The notes below the pieces were generated by a model that was not told the DNA's origin, ran no database searches, and worked only from the letters and a program-made list of their open reading frames with translations. 64,000 nucleotides of DNA. Source: an uncultured Bacteroidia bacterium (GTDB lineage: Bacteria; Bacteroidota; Bacteroidia; J057; CALLMJ01). The stretch spans positions 1 to 64,000 of the forward strand of contig CALLNY010000022.1 of NCBI GenBank assembly GCA_938005475.1, read 5' to 3'. Shown piece by piece: positions 34,347-43,211 of this stretch. A program made the position numbers and the translations under genes. Within the stretch, counting starts at the first letter, position 1. Each line of letters starts with the position of its first letter.

Positions 34347-36350
34347 TTATTCGACGATAGTGATTTCAACTCTACGGTTCCATTGTTTTAATCTAGGGTT
34401 GTTATTGTCATAAAGGGGCACAGATTCTCCTTTCCCTTCAATGGTAATGCGAGAAGGTTCAATACCTTGGTCTATGAGATATTGTTTAACAGCGGAGGCT
34501 CTATTTTCGGATAGTTTAAGATTATAAGATTCAGAACCGTCTGAGTCTGTATGACCAACAACTTTTATTTTGATAGTGGGAAGCATTTTCATGATATTAA
34601 TCAAATTATCAAGTTCGGGAATGGATTCAGTTCTGAGAGTATATTTGTCATAATCAAAGAAATGCCAACTTAATAAAATTTTGTTGCCCATAGGATTTTT
34701 TTGTAAAGAAATATGCTTGGGTTGAACATTGATCTCTTCTCCTGGAAAAACATAAAAATCCTCAAAGTATCTTAAATGACCGGGTGCTTCTACTTCTATT
34801 TTATATTTTTTTCCTGAAAAAGCAGGTATAATAAATTTTCCTGTTTTAGGATCCGTATTTACTCTTTGAACGACTTCAGATGTTTTAGCATCAATCAATT
34901 TAATTTCACCTTTAATAGGAGTTCCACTAACCAATTCAAAAATATTACCTCTTAAAATCACAGGAGCACCAGTAATTTCTTCTGTTTCATTACTATTTTG
35001 ATTGTTTGGAGAGGTTAATAGGCCATTTTTATAGGCAAAATAGATACTATCTTTTTGTCTTTCTAATTCCCGTAAAGCTAACACAGAGTCTTTGAAGGGG
35101 GGGTTCCAATCAATCAAATAAATATCCATACCACCAAATCCACCTGCTCTATTTGAGGAAAAATAACCTATTTGTAGTTCATCGTAAACGGAGTAAAAAA
35201 TATCGTCTGCGCCAGTGTTCAAAGGATAGGGTAACTTTTCGGGAAGGCCGGTGTCTAGGTCTCCGAGTTTAATTCTGAAAATATCATAACCACCAATACT
35301 TAAATCGGAGCGGGAAGAGAAATATAGGAATTCACCGATAATGAAAGGAGCATCTTCATCATAGGGAGTATTGATAGCCAATGGTTCTGGGTTAGACCAG
35401 CCCCCGCCTTCACGTTGTGCTACGTAAATATCTAAACCACCTTTTCCTCCCGGTCTATTGGATGTAAAATAAACCGTTTGAAAATCTTCTGAAAAACAGA
35501 AAGAAGTTTCCCAATATTTTGTATTTAAGCCTTTTACTGGAGTAGGTTTACTCCATTTATTGCCTATTTTCTTACTAACGCAAATATCACCACCATTGAT
35601 AGATTTATAGAGATACATTTCATTACCCTCGGGGGAAACTAAAATAGAAGCTTCATGATTTTTTTTTGATTTTATAGAATGCAATATAGTTTTATGCCAT
35701 ACTCCAGTGTTAGTTTCTAATTCTGCTTCATAAATATCTTCATTGATATCATGGTGATAAGCGGCAAATTGATATTGTTTTACACCTTTACGAGGTCTAC
35801 GAGAAGTAAAACGCATCTGCGTAAAATCTGCGTTAAAAATAGGGGCATACTCAAAATATCTTGTATTGACAAAAGGACCGATATTATTGATGAGTACTAT
35901 AGCACTATCTTTTATAGCATCTATACCATTTTTACACTGTTGTATAAAGTGGTCCATCAAAGCAATAGAATCTCCACTGGTATTTTCTTTGTAAAGCTCA
36001 TAATATGGAATGGCTTTCTCAAAATCATTATTCATATGATACACTTCGGCAAGGCGTAAGTATATATCTTTAAACATTCCTGGACTCATTGCATTAGAAT
36101 GCTCAAAAAATAGTTGGGAATTTTTATAATCTTGTACTTCTCGATAACATATACCTAATAAATATGCTGGATATGCGTCTGTGGCATTTTTATTTAGGGC
36201 TAAATGTAAGTAGGGGATTGATTTATGGAATTCACCGATTTTCATGAGTTTTTTGGCTTTCTGAATTTCCTTCTTTTGGGCATAGGAATTAGCATGTAAA
36301 ATAGCAAGAACAATCAATAGTTGTATAAGTATTCGAGTAATACTTTTCAT
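34347..36350 (-). CDS. PorE-like TPR / beta-propeller / CRD / OmpA-domain protein
   Basis: The 667-residue exported protein starts with a signal peptide (ending HANSYAQ). It continues with TPR-like helices (about 30-130), a PD40/WD40-type propeller (about 165-420, with blades such as YFTSNRPGGKGGLDIY and GYFSSNRAGGFGGMDIYLID), a carboxypeptidase-regulatory-like beta domain (about 455-540), and a C-terminal OmpA peptidoglycan-binding domain (KVVGHTDSDGSESYNLKLS, then ENRASAVKQYLIDQGI). This order and length match PorE, the peptidoglycan-anchoring component of the type IX secretion system. Paralogues with the same layout exist, so the symbol is not assigned. It fits the T9SS cargo genes found in the window. 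Confidence 0.8.
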   Translation of the reverse strand: MKSITRILIQLLIVLAILHANSYAQKKEIQKAKKLMKIGEFHKSIPYLHLALNKNATDAYPAYLLGICYREVQDYKNSQLFFEHSNAMSPGMFKDIYLRLAEVYHMNNDFEKAIPYYELYKENTSGDSIALMDHFIQQCKNGIDAIKDSAIVLINNIGPFVNTRYFEYAPIFNADFTQMRFTSRRPRKGVKQYQFAAYHHDINEDIYEAELETNTGVWHKTILHSIKSKKNHEASILVSPEGNEMYLYKSINGGDICVSKKIGNKWSKPTPVKGLNTKYWETSFCFSEDFQTVYFTSNRPGGKGGLDIYVAQREGGGWSNPEPLAINTPYDEDAPFIIGEFLYFSSRSDLSIGGYDIFRIKLGDLDTGLPEKLPYPLNTGADDIFYSVYDELQIGYFSSNRAGGFGGMDIYLIDWNPPFKDSVLALRELERQKDSIYFAYKNGLLTSPNNQNSNETEEITGAPVILRGNIFELVSGTPIKGEIKLIDAKTSEVVQRVNTDPKTGKFIIPAFSGKKYKIEVEAPGHLRYFEDFYVFPGEEINVQPKHISLQKNPMGNKILLSWHFFDYDKYTLRTESIPELDNLINIMKMLPTIKIKVVGHTDSDGSESYNLKLSENRASAVKQYLIDQGIEPSRITIEGKGESVPLYDNNNPRLKQWNRRVEITIVE

Positions 36351-36370
36351 GTATTGTTTACTTTAAGATG

Positions 36371-36378
36371 CAAAGATA
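36371..36378 (-). promoter_or_regulatory. -7 promoter box of the PorE-like gene
   Basis: The minus strand reads TATCTTTG (exact TAnnTTTG), 20 nt before the ATG at 36350. Confidence 0.6.
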
Positions 36379-36427
36379 CTGTTTTTAAGTTTTTAGTAAA
36401 CGTTTGTTTGTGTTTTTTTTCCACAAA

Positions 36428-37261
36428 TTATAATCCTTTGCAGTATTTAAATAATTCCCAATTTCTTTTAACCCATATCGGTTCATGAACACGTAATATA
36501 TTCACTCCTCTTTCTATTAGTTTACTGTGTAAACTTTCTTGGATTGGAATTAACTCTTGCCATGAACAATGAAAAAATTTAGTTAACATAGATTTACGAG
36601 AAATTCCTGCTAGAATGGGAAATCCCAAATGTTGAAAAACAGTAATATTTTCCAATAGTTGATAATTATGTTGAAGGGTTTTGCCGAAGCCAAAGCCTGG
36701 GTCTAAAATTAAGTTATAAAACTCAAAAGCAAAAGCAGTGGATAGCTTGTTTAAAAAAAAATCATAAATATCCTGGACAACATTATCGTAAGTTGGGTTA
36801 TTTTGCATGGTTTGGGGAGTACCTTGTGCGTGCATGAGGATGTAAGTAGCATTATAAGATTTACATAATTGTAGCATTATTTCATATTCTTCTCCCATTA
36901 CATCATTGACGATGTTTACACCATAATCAAGGGATTTATGAGCAACTTCTGCGTAGAAAGTGTCTACCGAGATGAGAATATCCTGGGGGCAGTTACGATG
37001 TATCCATTGCAAGATAGGTTCTAATCTAGTCCATTCTTCTGTTGGAGAAAACCTTTGAGCGTTAGGTCTTGTGGATTGCCCACCTATGTCAACGATTTTT
37101 GCGCCATATTGTATAAGTTTTTCAAAATGTTTGATTTGTTCATTTAAATTAGTGTATTTACCACCATCAGAAAAAGAATCTGGGGTTACATTTAAAATTC
37201 CCATGATATAAAATTCTGAGAAATCTAACCACTTTCCGTTGGCGGGGTAAACTTTTTTCAT
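36428..37261 (-). CDS. folP: dihydropteroate synthase
   Basis: FolP condenses p-aminobenzoate with the dihydropterin pyrophosphate in folate synthesis and is the sulfonamide target. The 277-residue barrel has all family motifs: MGILNVTPDSFSDGGKY (about 18-34), VDIGGQSTRPNAQ, ISVDTFYAEVA, NIVNDVMGEE, LDPGFGFGKTLQHN, GISRKSML, and the final ILRVHEP. The start is the ATG at 37261, 3 bp from the end of the upstream M1 peptidase gene, so it is likely co-transcribed with that gene. Confidence 0.95.
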   Translation of the reverse strand: MKKVYPANGKWLDFSEFYIMGILNVTPDSFSDGGKYTNLNEQIKHFEKLIQYGAKIVDIGGQSTRPNAQRFSPTEEWTRLEPILQWIHRNCPQDILISVDTFYAEVAHKSLDYGVNIVNDVMGEEYEIMLQLCKSYNATYILMHAQGTPQTMQNNPTYDNVVQDIYDFFLNKLSTAFAFEFYNLILDPGFGFGKTLQHNYQLLENITVFQHLGFPILAGISRKSMLTKFFHCSWQELIPIQESLHSKLIERGVNILRVHEPIWVKRNWELFKYCKGL

Positions 37262-37264
37262 TTA

Positions 37265-39571
37265 TTAACGATTTAATTGCATGGGATTTAATCCTTTTTC
37301 GTTGTTGGGTTTATAAAGTTGAAACTTATTATAAGTAATTTCTGGCGGGAAAACATTATTTTGGGTATCAATATCTGCGGTTTCTGCGAAGGGGTCTAGT
37401 AGAAATTTTTTAACAGGCTTATCTGTGATGAATAATTTGGTAACTTTTTGATTATTTTTTCTCCAAATTTCTGCGGGAATACGTTGGATTTGTTGCGTAC
37501 CGTCTTCATGAAGAAGCTGTAAGATAATGGGCATGACAAGTCCTCCTTTATTTTCAAAAGAAACTAAATAAAAATGTTTTTTTTCTTGTAATTGACTTTT
37601 TTCAATTTCGTTGAGTGTATTTAAGAAACGCTGATAATTTTTACGTTCATAATCGTATACATTAAGTTCGTCGTAGGTATTATAGAAATCTAATAATTCA
37701 GGGAAGTCGTCGGTACGAACCTTTTTAATATCAGAGGCATCTCGTTGTTTAGCGATAGATTTAGGTTTGCTATCACGAATAGATTTTTGTAGAGGTTTTT
37801 CGATATCGGGGTTTTGAGTATCAATTTGTAGCCAATGGACGTTGGTTATGGCTATATCAACGGGGTCGGTAGAATAGAACCAGCCTCTCCAGAACCAGTC
37901 TAAATCTATTCCTGTGGCGTCTTCCATAGTTCGGAAGAAATCTGCGGGTTCAGGGTGTTTAAAAGCCCAGCGTTGGGCGTAGGTTTTAAAAGCAAAATCA
38001 AAAAGTTCTCTTCCTAGAATAGTTTCCCTTAAAATATTCAAAGCGGCGGCTGGTTTAGCATAAGCATTATTTCCGAATTGAGTAATGCTTTCTGAATTAG
38101 TCATAATTGGCTCTAAACCACTTTTATCTCCTGACATGTAAGCAATTACAGAGGAAGGTTCTCCTCTACGGGTAGGATAATCTCTTTCCCATTCTTTTTC
38201 CGCTAAATATTGTACAAAAGTATTTAGACCTTCGTCCATCCAAGTCCATTGGCGTTCATCGGAAGAGATAATCATCGGAAAGAAATTATGCCCGACTTCG
38301 TGAATAATCACAGAAATTAAACTGTATTTTGTAAATTTATGATAAGTTCCGTCAGGTTCAGGTCTGGGACCATTAAAACAAATCATAGGATACTCCATTC
38401 CGTAGACGGGTCCATTAACAGAGATAGCCACGGGATAAGGATAATCAATAGTAAAACGAGAGTAGACTTGCAAGGTATGGGCTACTGCATGCGTAGAATA
38501 TTTTTCCCATAGAGGGTTCGCTTCTTTGGGATAGAAAGACATAGCCATAACGGTTTGATTTCCAATTTTTACGCCCATAGCGTCCCAAATAAATTTTCGG
38601 GAAGAAGCAAAAGCAAAATCTCTTACATTACGAGCAACAAATTTCCAGGTTTTGTTAGTGGTAGCCTTGGGGGCATTTTCATTTTTTATAGCCTCTTCTT
38701 GGGTGATAATCAAAACAGGCTTATTGGCTGTTTTAGCCTTTTCTAGACGTTGTATTTGAGTTGCACTTAAAACTTCGTTAGGATTTTGTAGTACACCCGT
38801 TGCGGCAACTACATGGTCTGATGGAACCGTAATGTTGACGACATAATCCCCGAATTCTAATGCAAATTCACCATTACCAAGGTATTGTTTGTGTTGCCAG
38901 CCTCTCACGTCATTGTAAACACACATTCTAGGAAACCAATGCGCCATTTCATAAAGATAATTACCATCTTTCTCAAAAAATTCATAGCCCGTCCTGCCAC
39001 CATGTGTTTTATGGTTGTTAATATTGAAAGACCACTCCACTTTGAACTTATATGCAGATTTAGGTTCTAATACTTTGGGTAAATCTATACGCATCATCGT
39101 TTTGACAACCGTAAATTTTAAAAGATTACCTTTTTCGTCTGTAACTTTTATATCCTTAATTCCACCATCAAACTCATTTCTTTTCCACTGTTGAAAGCTT
39201 TCAAAGGTAACTTTTTCTAATTTATCGGAATGGGTTTCAGTTGTATAGGTATCCGAATTTTTATCAAAGATGTTTTGGTCTAATTGAAGCCATAGGTAAT
39301 GCAGTTTATCAGGAGAGTTGTTATAATAAACAATAGTTTCTTTACCCATGATACGTTGCTTTTGGTCATCTAAGGTTACATCAATGAAATAGTCAGCGCG
39401 TTGTTGCCAGTAATCATGCCCTGGGGCTCCCGATGCCGTTCTATACGTGTTGGGTGTAGGTAACCACTCTTCTAATTGATGAAATTTAGAAGAGTTATAC
39501 TGCGATAGTAAATACAGAGGAAATATCACAAAAAATATAGTACAGTGTTTTATAGTCTTTTTTGTGAACAT
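37265..39571 (-). CDS. exported M1-family zinc metallopeptidase
   Basis: Starting at the ATG at 39571 gives 768 residues with a signal peptide (MFTKKTIKHCTIFFVIFPLY). The track start at 39661 adds 30 residues that cross the promoter. The M1 zinc motif HEVGHNFFP ... WMDEG has the exact HExxH-x18-E spacing (about 430-453), and the preceding segment NGPVYGMEYPMICFNGP replaces the classic GAMEN substrate motif with GMEYP. An N-terminal beta domain (about 60-250) and a C-terminal region follow the family pattern. It probably acts in the periplasm or at the outer membrane on peptides. The promoter box ends only 5 nt before the ATG. folP follows after 3 bp. Confidence 0.88.
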   Translation of the reverse strand: MFTKKTIKHCTIFFVIFPLYLLSQYNSSKFHQLEEWLPTPNTYRTASGAPGHDYWQQRADYFIDVTLDDQKQRIMGKETIVYYNNSPDKLHYLWLQLDQNIFDKNSDTYTTETHSDKLEKVTFESFQQWKRNEFDGGIKDIKVTDEKGNLLKFTVVKTMMRIDLPKVLEPKSAYKFKVEWSFNINNHKTHGGRTGYEFFEKDGNYLYEMAHWFPRMCVYNDVRGWQHKQYLGNGEFALEFGDYVVNITVPSDHVVAATGVLQNPNEVLSATQIQRLEKAKTANKPVLIITQEEAIKNENAPKATTNKTWKFVARNVRDFAFASSRKFIWDAMGVKIGNQTVMAMSFYPKEANPLWEKYSTHAVAHTLQVYSRFTIDYPYPVAISVNGPVYGMEYPMICFNGPRPEPDGTYHKFTKYSLISVIIHEVGHNFFPMIISSDERQWTWMDEGLNTFVQYLAEKEWERDYPTRRGEPSSVIAYMSGDKSGLEPIMTNSESITQFGNNAYAKPAAALNILRETILGRELFDFAFKTYAQRWAFKHPEPADFFRTMEDATGIDLDWFWRGWFYSTDPVDIAITNVHWLQIDTQNPDIEKPLQKSIRDSKPKSIAKQRDASDIKKVRTDDFPELLDFYNTYDELNVYDYERKNYQRFLNTLNEIEKSQLQEKKHFYLVSFENKGGLVMPIILQLLHEDGTQQIQRIPAEIWRKNNQKVTKLFITDKPVKKFLLDPFAETADIDTQNNVFPPEITYNKFQLYKPNNEKGLNPMQLNR

Positions 39572-39576
39572 AAACA

Positions 39577-39584
39577 CAAAAATA
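39577..39584 (-). promoter_or_regulatory. -7 promoter box of the M1 peptidase gene
   Basis: The minus strand reads TATTTTTG, ending 5 nt before the ATG at 39571; a transcript from it would be essentially leaderless. Confidence 0.5.
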
Positions 39585-39696
39585 AATGTTTTTTGAATTG
39601 AAAAATAATTTTGCTTATAAAAGTAAATAAAAGCGTTATCTAATATAGTTTTTGAGGCCACACAAAATAATTCTTTTATTGTACATAAATATGTTG

Positions 39697-39704
39697 TATT
39701 TTTG
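39697..39704 (+). promoter_or_regulatory. -7 promoter box of the membrane protein-hemN unit
   Basis: TATTTTTG (exact), 9 nt before the ATG at 39714. The TTG start of the ORF track at 39702 lies inside this box. Confidence 0.55.
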
Positions 39705-39713
39705 TATTACTTT

Positions 39714-40178
39714 ATGAAGCCTTCTATTGTGATAAATGAAAACCCACCCATTGTAAGGTGGAAAGAAAAAATGAGCATTCTTATGGTGACTTTTATTATG
39801 GTCGGCGTATGGCTGATATCCATACCCTGGTTAGGTTATTTTAATGGAAAGATTATTTTTAAAGACCTTTTTGAGATTTTAGGTTCATTAGCTGTTTTTA
39901 GTTTAGGTACATTTTTAACTTACTTGGGAATGAGTTCTTCTTATACTACGGTATATTTGAAAAATCACAATATTGTTGTAGAAAGACAAATCGGTCTTTT
40001 GCGATTTTACAAACAATATGATTTATCTGATGGTTATTTAGTGTTAGAAGAACAAGAGGATGAAGACGGTATTTTATGGTATCATCTTGTAAAACATAAA
40101 CCAAACGAAAAATTATACATTTTAAAGAATTTAGAAGCTCAAAATTATGAAGCACTAAAAAATTTCATAGTATCATGA
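39714..40178 (+). CDS. small membrane protein of unknown function, coupled to hemN
   Basis: The 154-residue protein (ATG at 39714) has two membrane helices at about 20-45 (ILMVTFIMVGVWLISIPWLG) and 55-80 (ILGSLAVFSLGTFLTYLGMS). A cytoplasmic beta-rich domain follows that may be PH-like (YLKNHNIVVERQIGLLRFYK, YHLVKHKPNEKLYIL). I do not recognise a named family. Its stop overlaps the hemN start by 4 bp (ATGA), so the two are translationally coupled, although no link to haem synthesis is evident from the sequence itself. Confidence 0.7.
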   Translation: MKPSIVINENPPIVRWKEKMSILMVTFIMVGVWLISIPWLGYFNGKIIFKDLFEILGSLAVFSLGTFLTYLGMSSSYTTVYLKNHNIVVERQIGLLRFYKQYDLSDGYLVLEEQEDEDGILWYHLVKHKPNEKLYILKNLEAQNYEALKNFIVS

Positions 40179-41557
40179 ACACTCATCAAAAGTTTTACGA
40201 ATTAGTTGATAAATATAATGTTCAAGGACCAAGATATACTAGCTATCCTACGGTTCCATACTGGGACGAAAAAAATTTTAGTGTTGATATTTATTTGAAT
40301 ACATTAGAAAAAACTTTTAGCGAATCTAATAATAAAGAAGGTATTAGTATCTACGTTCATTTACCGTTTTGTGAATCATTATGTACTTTTTGTGGTTGTA
40401 ACAAGCGTATTACCAAGAATCATGGGGTGGAAGCGCCTTATATAGAGTTATTAAAAAAGGAATGGGATTTATATTTATTGTATTTTCGTGATAAGCCCAA
40501 AATTAAGGAAATCCATTTAGGAGGGGGTACACCGACCTTCTTTTCACCTCAAAACCTTGAAAGTCTTATTACTTATTTGTTCGATACCAGTCAATTAAGT
40601 GGGCAACCAGAATTAGGTTTTGAAGCCCATCCTAATAATACTACTTTGGAACATCTAAAAGTGCTATATGATTTAGGCTTTCGTAGGATAAGCATGGGGG
40701 TTCAAGATTATGACCCGATTGTGCAAGAAGCCATTCATAGAATACAACCCTTTGAAAATGTAAAACGATTAACCGAATGGAGCCGTAATATTGGGTACAC
40801 GTCGGTGAGTCATGATTTAGTATTTGGTTTACCCAAGCAAAAAGTATCTGGAATTATAGACACAGTTCAGAAAACCATTGCCTTAAATCCTGATAGATTG
40901 GCTTTTTATAGTTATGCCCATGTACCATGGATAGAAGGTATAATAGGGCAACGTGGTTTCTCTGATGAAGATATTCCTACAGGCTATGATAAACGAATAC
41001 TATATGAAACGGGAAGAACTTTATTGGAAGAAGCAGGATATATAGAAATTGGAATGGACCACTTCGCAAAGCCTCATGATTCACTGTATCAGGCAGTCTT
41101 AAATAAAAATTTGCATAGAAATTTTATGGGCTATACGATAGGTTTTTCTAAACTCATGGTAGGGCTCGGGGTTTCTTCTATCGGTGATACTTGGTTAGCA
41201 TTTGGGCAAAATGAAAAAACATTAGAAAAATACGAGGAAAAAATTAAACAAAATCAACTTCCCATTTTCAGAGGACATATTTTAACGGATATAGACTTGA
41301 TAATAAGAAAACATATTTTAAATATCATGTGTACTGGAGAAACCTCCTGGGAAAAAACGGAAACTTACTTCCCTGAAATATCCCAAGTTATAGAACACTT
41401 AAACGAAGCCACAAAAGATGGTTTAGTAGAAATAAACGATAAACATTTGATTGTAACGCCATTAGGTAAAGCATTTGTTCGTAATATTGCAATGGCTTTT
41501 GATTTACACTTACAAAAAAAACAACCCCAAAGCAAAATTTTTTCTTTGACCGTTTAA
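40175..41557 (+). CDS. hemN: oxygen-independent coproporphyrinogen III dehydrogenase
   Basis: HemN is a radical SAM enzyme that decarboxylates two propionate side chains of coproporphyrinogen III without oxygen. The 460-residue length and N-terminus (YNVQGPRYTSYPTVPYW) are those of true HemN rather than the shorter HemW. The cluster motif C-x3-C-x2-C is CESLCTFCGC (about 66-75). The SAM-binding region follows as EIHLGGGTPTFFSP, then GFEAHPNNTT, RISMGVQDYDPIVQEAIHRI and DLVFGLPKQ, and the C-terminal domain contains YIEIGMDHFAKP. It is coupled to the small membrane protein upstream. Confidence 0.95.
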   Translation: MNTHQKFYELVDKYNVQGPRYTSYPTVPYWDEKNFSVDIYLNTLEKTFSESNNKEGISIYVHLPFCESLCTFCGCNKRITKNHGVEAPYIELLKKEWDLYLLYFRDKPKIKEIHLGGGTPTFFSPQNLESLITYLFDTSQLSGQPELGFEAHPNNTTLEHLKVLYDLGFRRISMGVQDYDPIVQEAIHRIQPFENVKRLTEWSRNIGYTSVSHDLVFGLPKQKVSGIIDTVQKTIALNPDRLAFYSYAHVPWIEGIIGQRGFSDEDIPTGYDKRILYETGRTLLEEAGYIEIGMDHFAKPHDSLYQAVLNKNLHRNFMGYTIGFSKLMVGLGVSSIGDTWLAFGQNEKTLEKYEEKIKQNQLPIFRGHILTDIDLIIRKHILNIMCTGETSWEKTETYFPEISQVIEHLNEATKDGLVEINDKHLIVTPLGKAFVRNIAMAFDLHLQKKQPQSKIFSLTV

Positions 41558-41607
41558 ATTTTTTTCCAAAATTTATTAACAACAGTAAAAGTTATTAATA
41601 TTTGCCA

Positions 41608-41615
41608 TAAATTTG
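41608..41615 (+). promoter_or_regulatory. -7 promoter box of the DUF3822-rsmD unit
   Basis: TAAATTTG (exact), 17 nt before the ATG at 41633. Confidence 0.5.
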
Positions 41616-41632
41616 AAAATCCAATTTCCTTT

Positions 41633-42508
41633 ATGATAATATTAGGAAAATCTTCACGATTTAATGCCGATTTTGTTAGTCCTTTGTTTGATCCTAAATA
41701 CTTCTCGGTATATAGGGTGTTACTTTATTTGAATGAAAAATCATTTTTGGTTTCTATTTTTAATACCAACGGAGAAGTACTGCTGATAAAAACTTTTTTA
41801 AACCTCAATCAATATGAAATATCGGATTTCTTGGGTAAAATTTGTTTTGAAGATGAACTCCTAAAAAATAAGTATGCTTCATGGGAAATTATCGTAAATC
41901 CTAAAAAATGGATGATTATCCCCGCAGAGTTCTTACCAGACGGTGCAGAAAAAGACTATTTAGAGCAATTATTCAGAATAAATGATAGTGAAGTTTGTTT
42001 GCGTAATATGATTAAACCATTAGGCTTAAATATAATTTTTGTTTTGGATAGTGAATTAATGAAAAAAGCTCAATACTACTTCCCCAACGTAGATATACGT
42101 CATTCAATTGCAAATTCAATTTTACATTACTATAAGTCTGCTACTTTTCAGCCAACAGGTTTTTTTGCCGCAATTGAATTATATGAAAATTTTCTAAACT
42201 ATATAGTTTTTAATTTTGGTAACTTATTATTTGCTAATCAATTTCAATTTGATACTCCCGATGATTTACTTTACAACATTATTTTAATTAATAATGGACT
42301 TTCCATCAATGAAAAAAATTTAGAACTCATTATGACCGGTATCAATAGCCAATTCAATGAACTAAAAAGCATCATACAAGAACACTACCCACTTTTCAGA
42401 GAAATCCCTAATATCTATCCTCCTCAAATAGCTTTAGAGCAACAAGGCTTCAAATTATCTCAATACGCACCGTTTATTTTTCATTATCTAGAAAATAATA
42501 AAAAGTAA
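41633..42508 (+). CDS. DUF3822 family protein
   Basis: This 291-residue cytoplasmic protein matches the Bacteroidota DUF3822 family in length and in gene order: family members are regularly encoded just before rsmD. The fold is likely an actin/hexokinase-like ATPase relative (an N-terminal beta-rich part with YRVLLYLNEKSFLVSIFNTN, and a later strand pattern TGFFAAIELYENFLNYIVFN), but phosphate-binding residues are not obvious. Function is unknown. The gap to rsmD is 3 bp, so it is certainly in the same operon. Confidence 0.75.
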   Translation: MIILGKSSRFNADFVSPLFDPKYFSVYRVLLYLNEKSFLVSIFNTNGEVLLIKTFLNLNQYEISDFLGKICFEDELLKNKYASWEIIVNPKKWMIIPAEFLPDGAEKDYLEQLFRINDSEVCLRNMIKPLGLNIIFVLDSELMKKAQYYFPNVDIRHSIANSILHYYKSATFQPTGFFAAIELYENFLNYIVFNFGNLLFANQFQFDTPDDLLYNIILINNGLSINEKNLELIMTGINSQFNELKSIIQEHYPLFREIPNIYPPQIALEQQGFKLSQYAPFIFHYLENNKK

Positions 42509-42511
42509 TCC

Positions 42512-43039
42512 ATGAAAATCATTGCAGGCAAATTCAAAGGTAAACTAATCCCTTACGATGAATCTTTACCTGCTCGCCCAACCAAAAACATCGCAAAACA
42601 AGCTATTTTTAACTATATTGAAAGTCAGTTTGATTGGAACAATATCTCATTACTTGATTTGTTTGCAGGAACCGGTAATATCGGTTTGGAAGCACTAAGT
42701 AGGGGAGCTAAACAGGTTTATTTTGTTGATAATGCTAAAAATTGTCAAAAATATATCCTTAAAATCCTTAAAGAATGGCAAATTACAAATGCTCACTTCC
42801 TCTTAAAAGATTATTTAAAGTTTATTCAAGAAACCTCTTTAACTTTTGACATCATCTTTTTAGACCCTCCCTACCAAAAAATACCTTTACATATTATTAT
42901 ACCTAAACTACTAAATTTGCTTAATCCTGAAGGCTTGGTAATTTTAGAGCATTTATCTTCTGACTCTTTTACTAGTTGGAATGGTTTTCAGGAAAAAAAA
43001 GTTTATGGATTATCCGCATTTAGTATCTTTAAAAATTAA
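42512..43039 (+). CDS. rsmD: 16S rRNA (guanine(966)-N2)-methyltransferase
   Basis: RsmD methylates G966 of 16S rRNA during 30S assembly. The 175-residue protein has the N-terminal MKIIAGKFKGKLIPY segment with RPTKNIAKQAIFNYI, the SAM-binding loop LLDLFAGTGNIGLEALSRGA (about 45-64), the acidic strand VYFVDN, and the catalytic DPPY motif in IIFLDPPYQK (about 115-124). Length and motif order are standard. It is the second gene of the DUF3822 unit. Confidence 0.93.
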   Translation: MKIIAGKFKGKLIPYDESLPARPTKNIAKQAIFNYIESQFDWNNISLLDLFAGTGNIGLEALSRGAKQVYFVDNAKNCQKYILKILKEWQITNAHFLLKDYLKFIQETSLTFDIIFLDPPYQKIPLHIIIPKLLNLLNPEGLVILEHLSSDSFTSWNGFQEKKVYGLSAFSIFKN

Positions 43040-43191
43040 ATAGACCAAAGCTTCATAGTTTATTTTGCTTCAAATTACTAATTATTCATTCTCAATATTT
43101 TGTCCTATTTTAGATTGTCTAATCTTGGTAATTTTTTTTGAATTGCTGAAATAAAATTTTTTTAGAAACATCACGATAATGGAATTTTATA

Positions 43192-43199
43192 TAATTTTG
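43192..43199 (+). promoter_or_regulatory. -7 promoter box of the Omp28-type gene
   Basis: TAATTTTG (exact), 12 nt before the ATG at 43212. Confidence 0.55.
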
Positions 43200-43211
43200 T
43201 GAGCCAAATTC

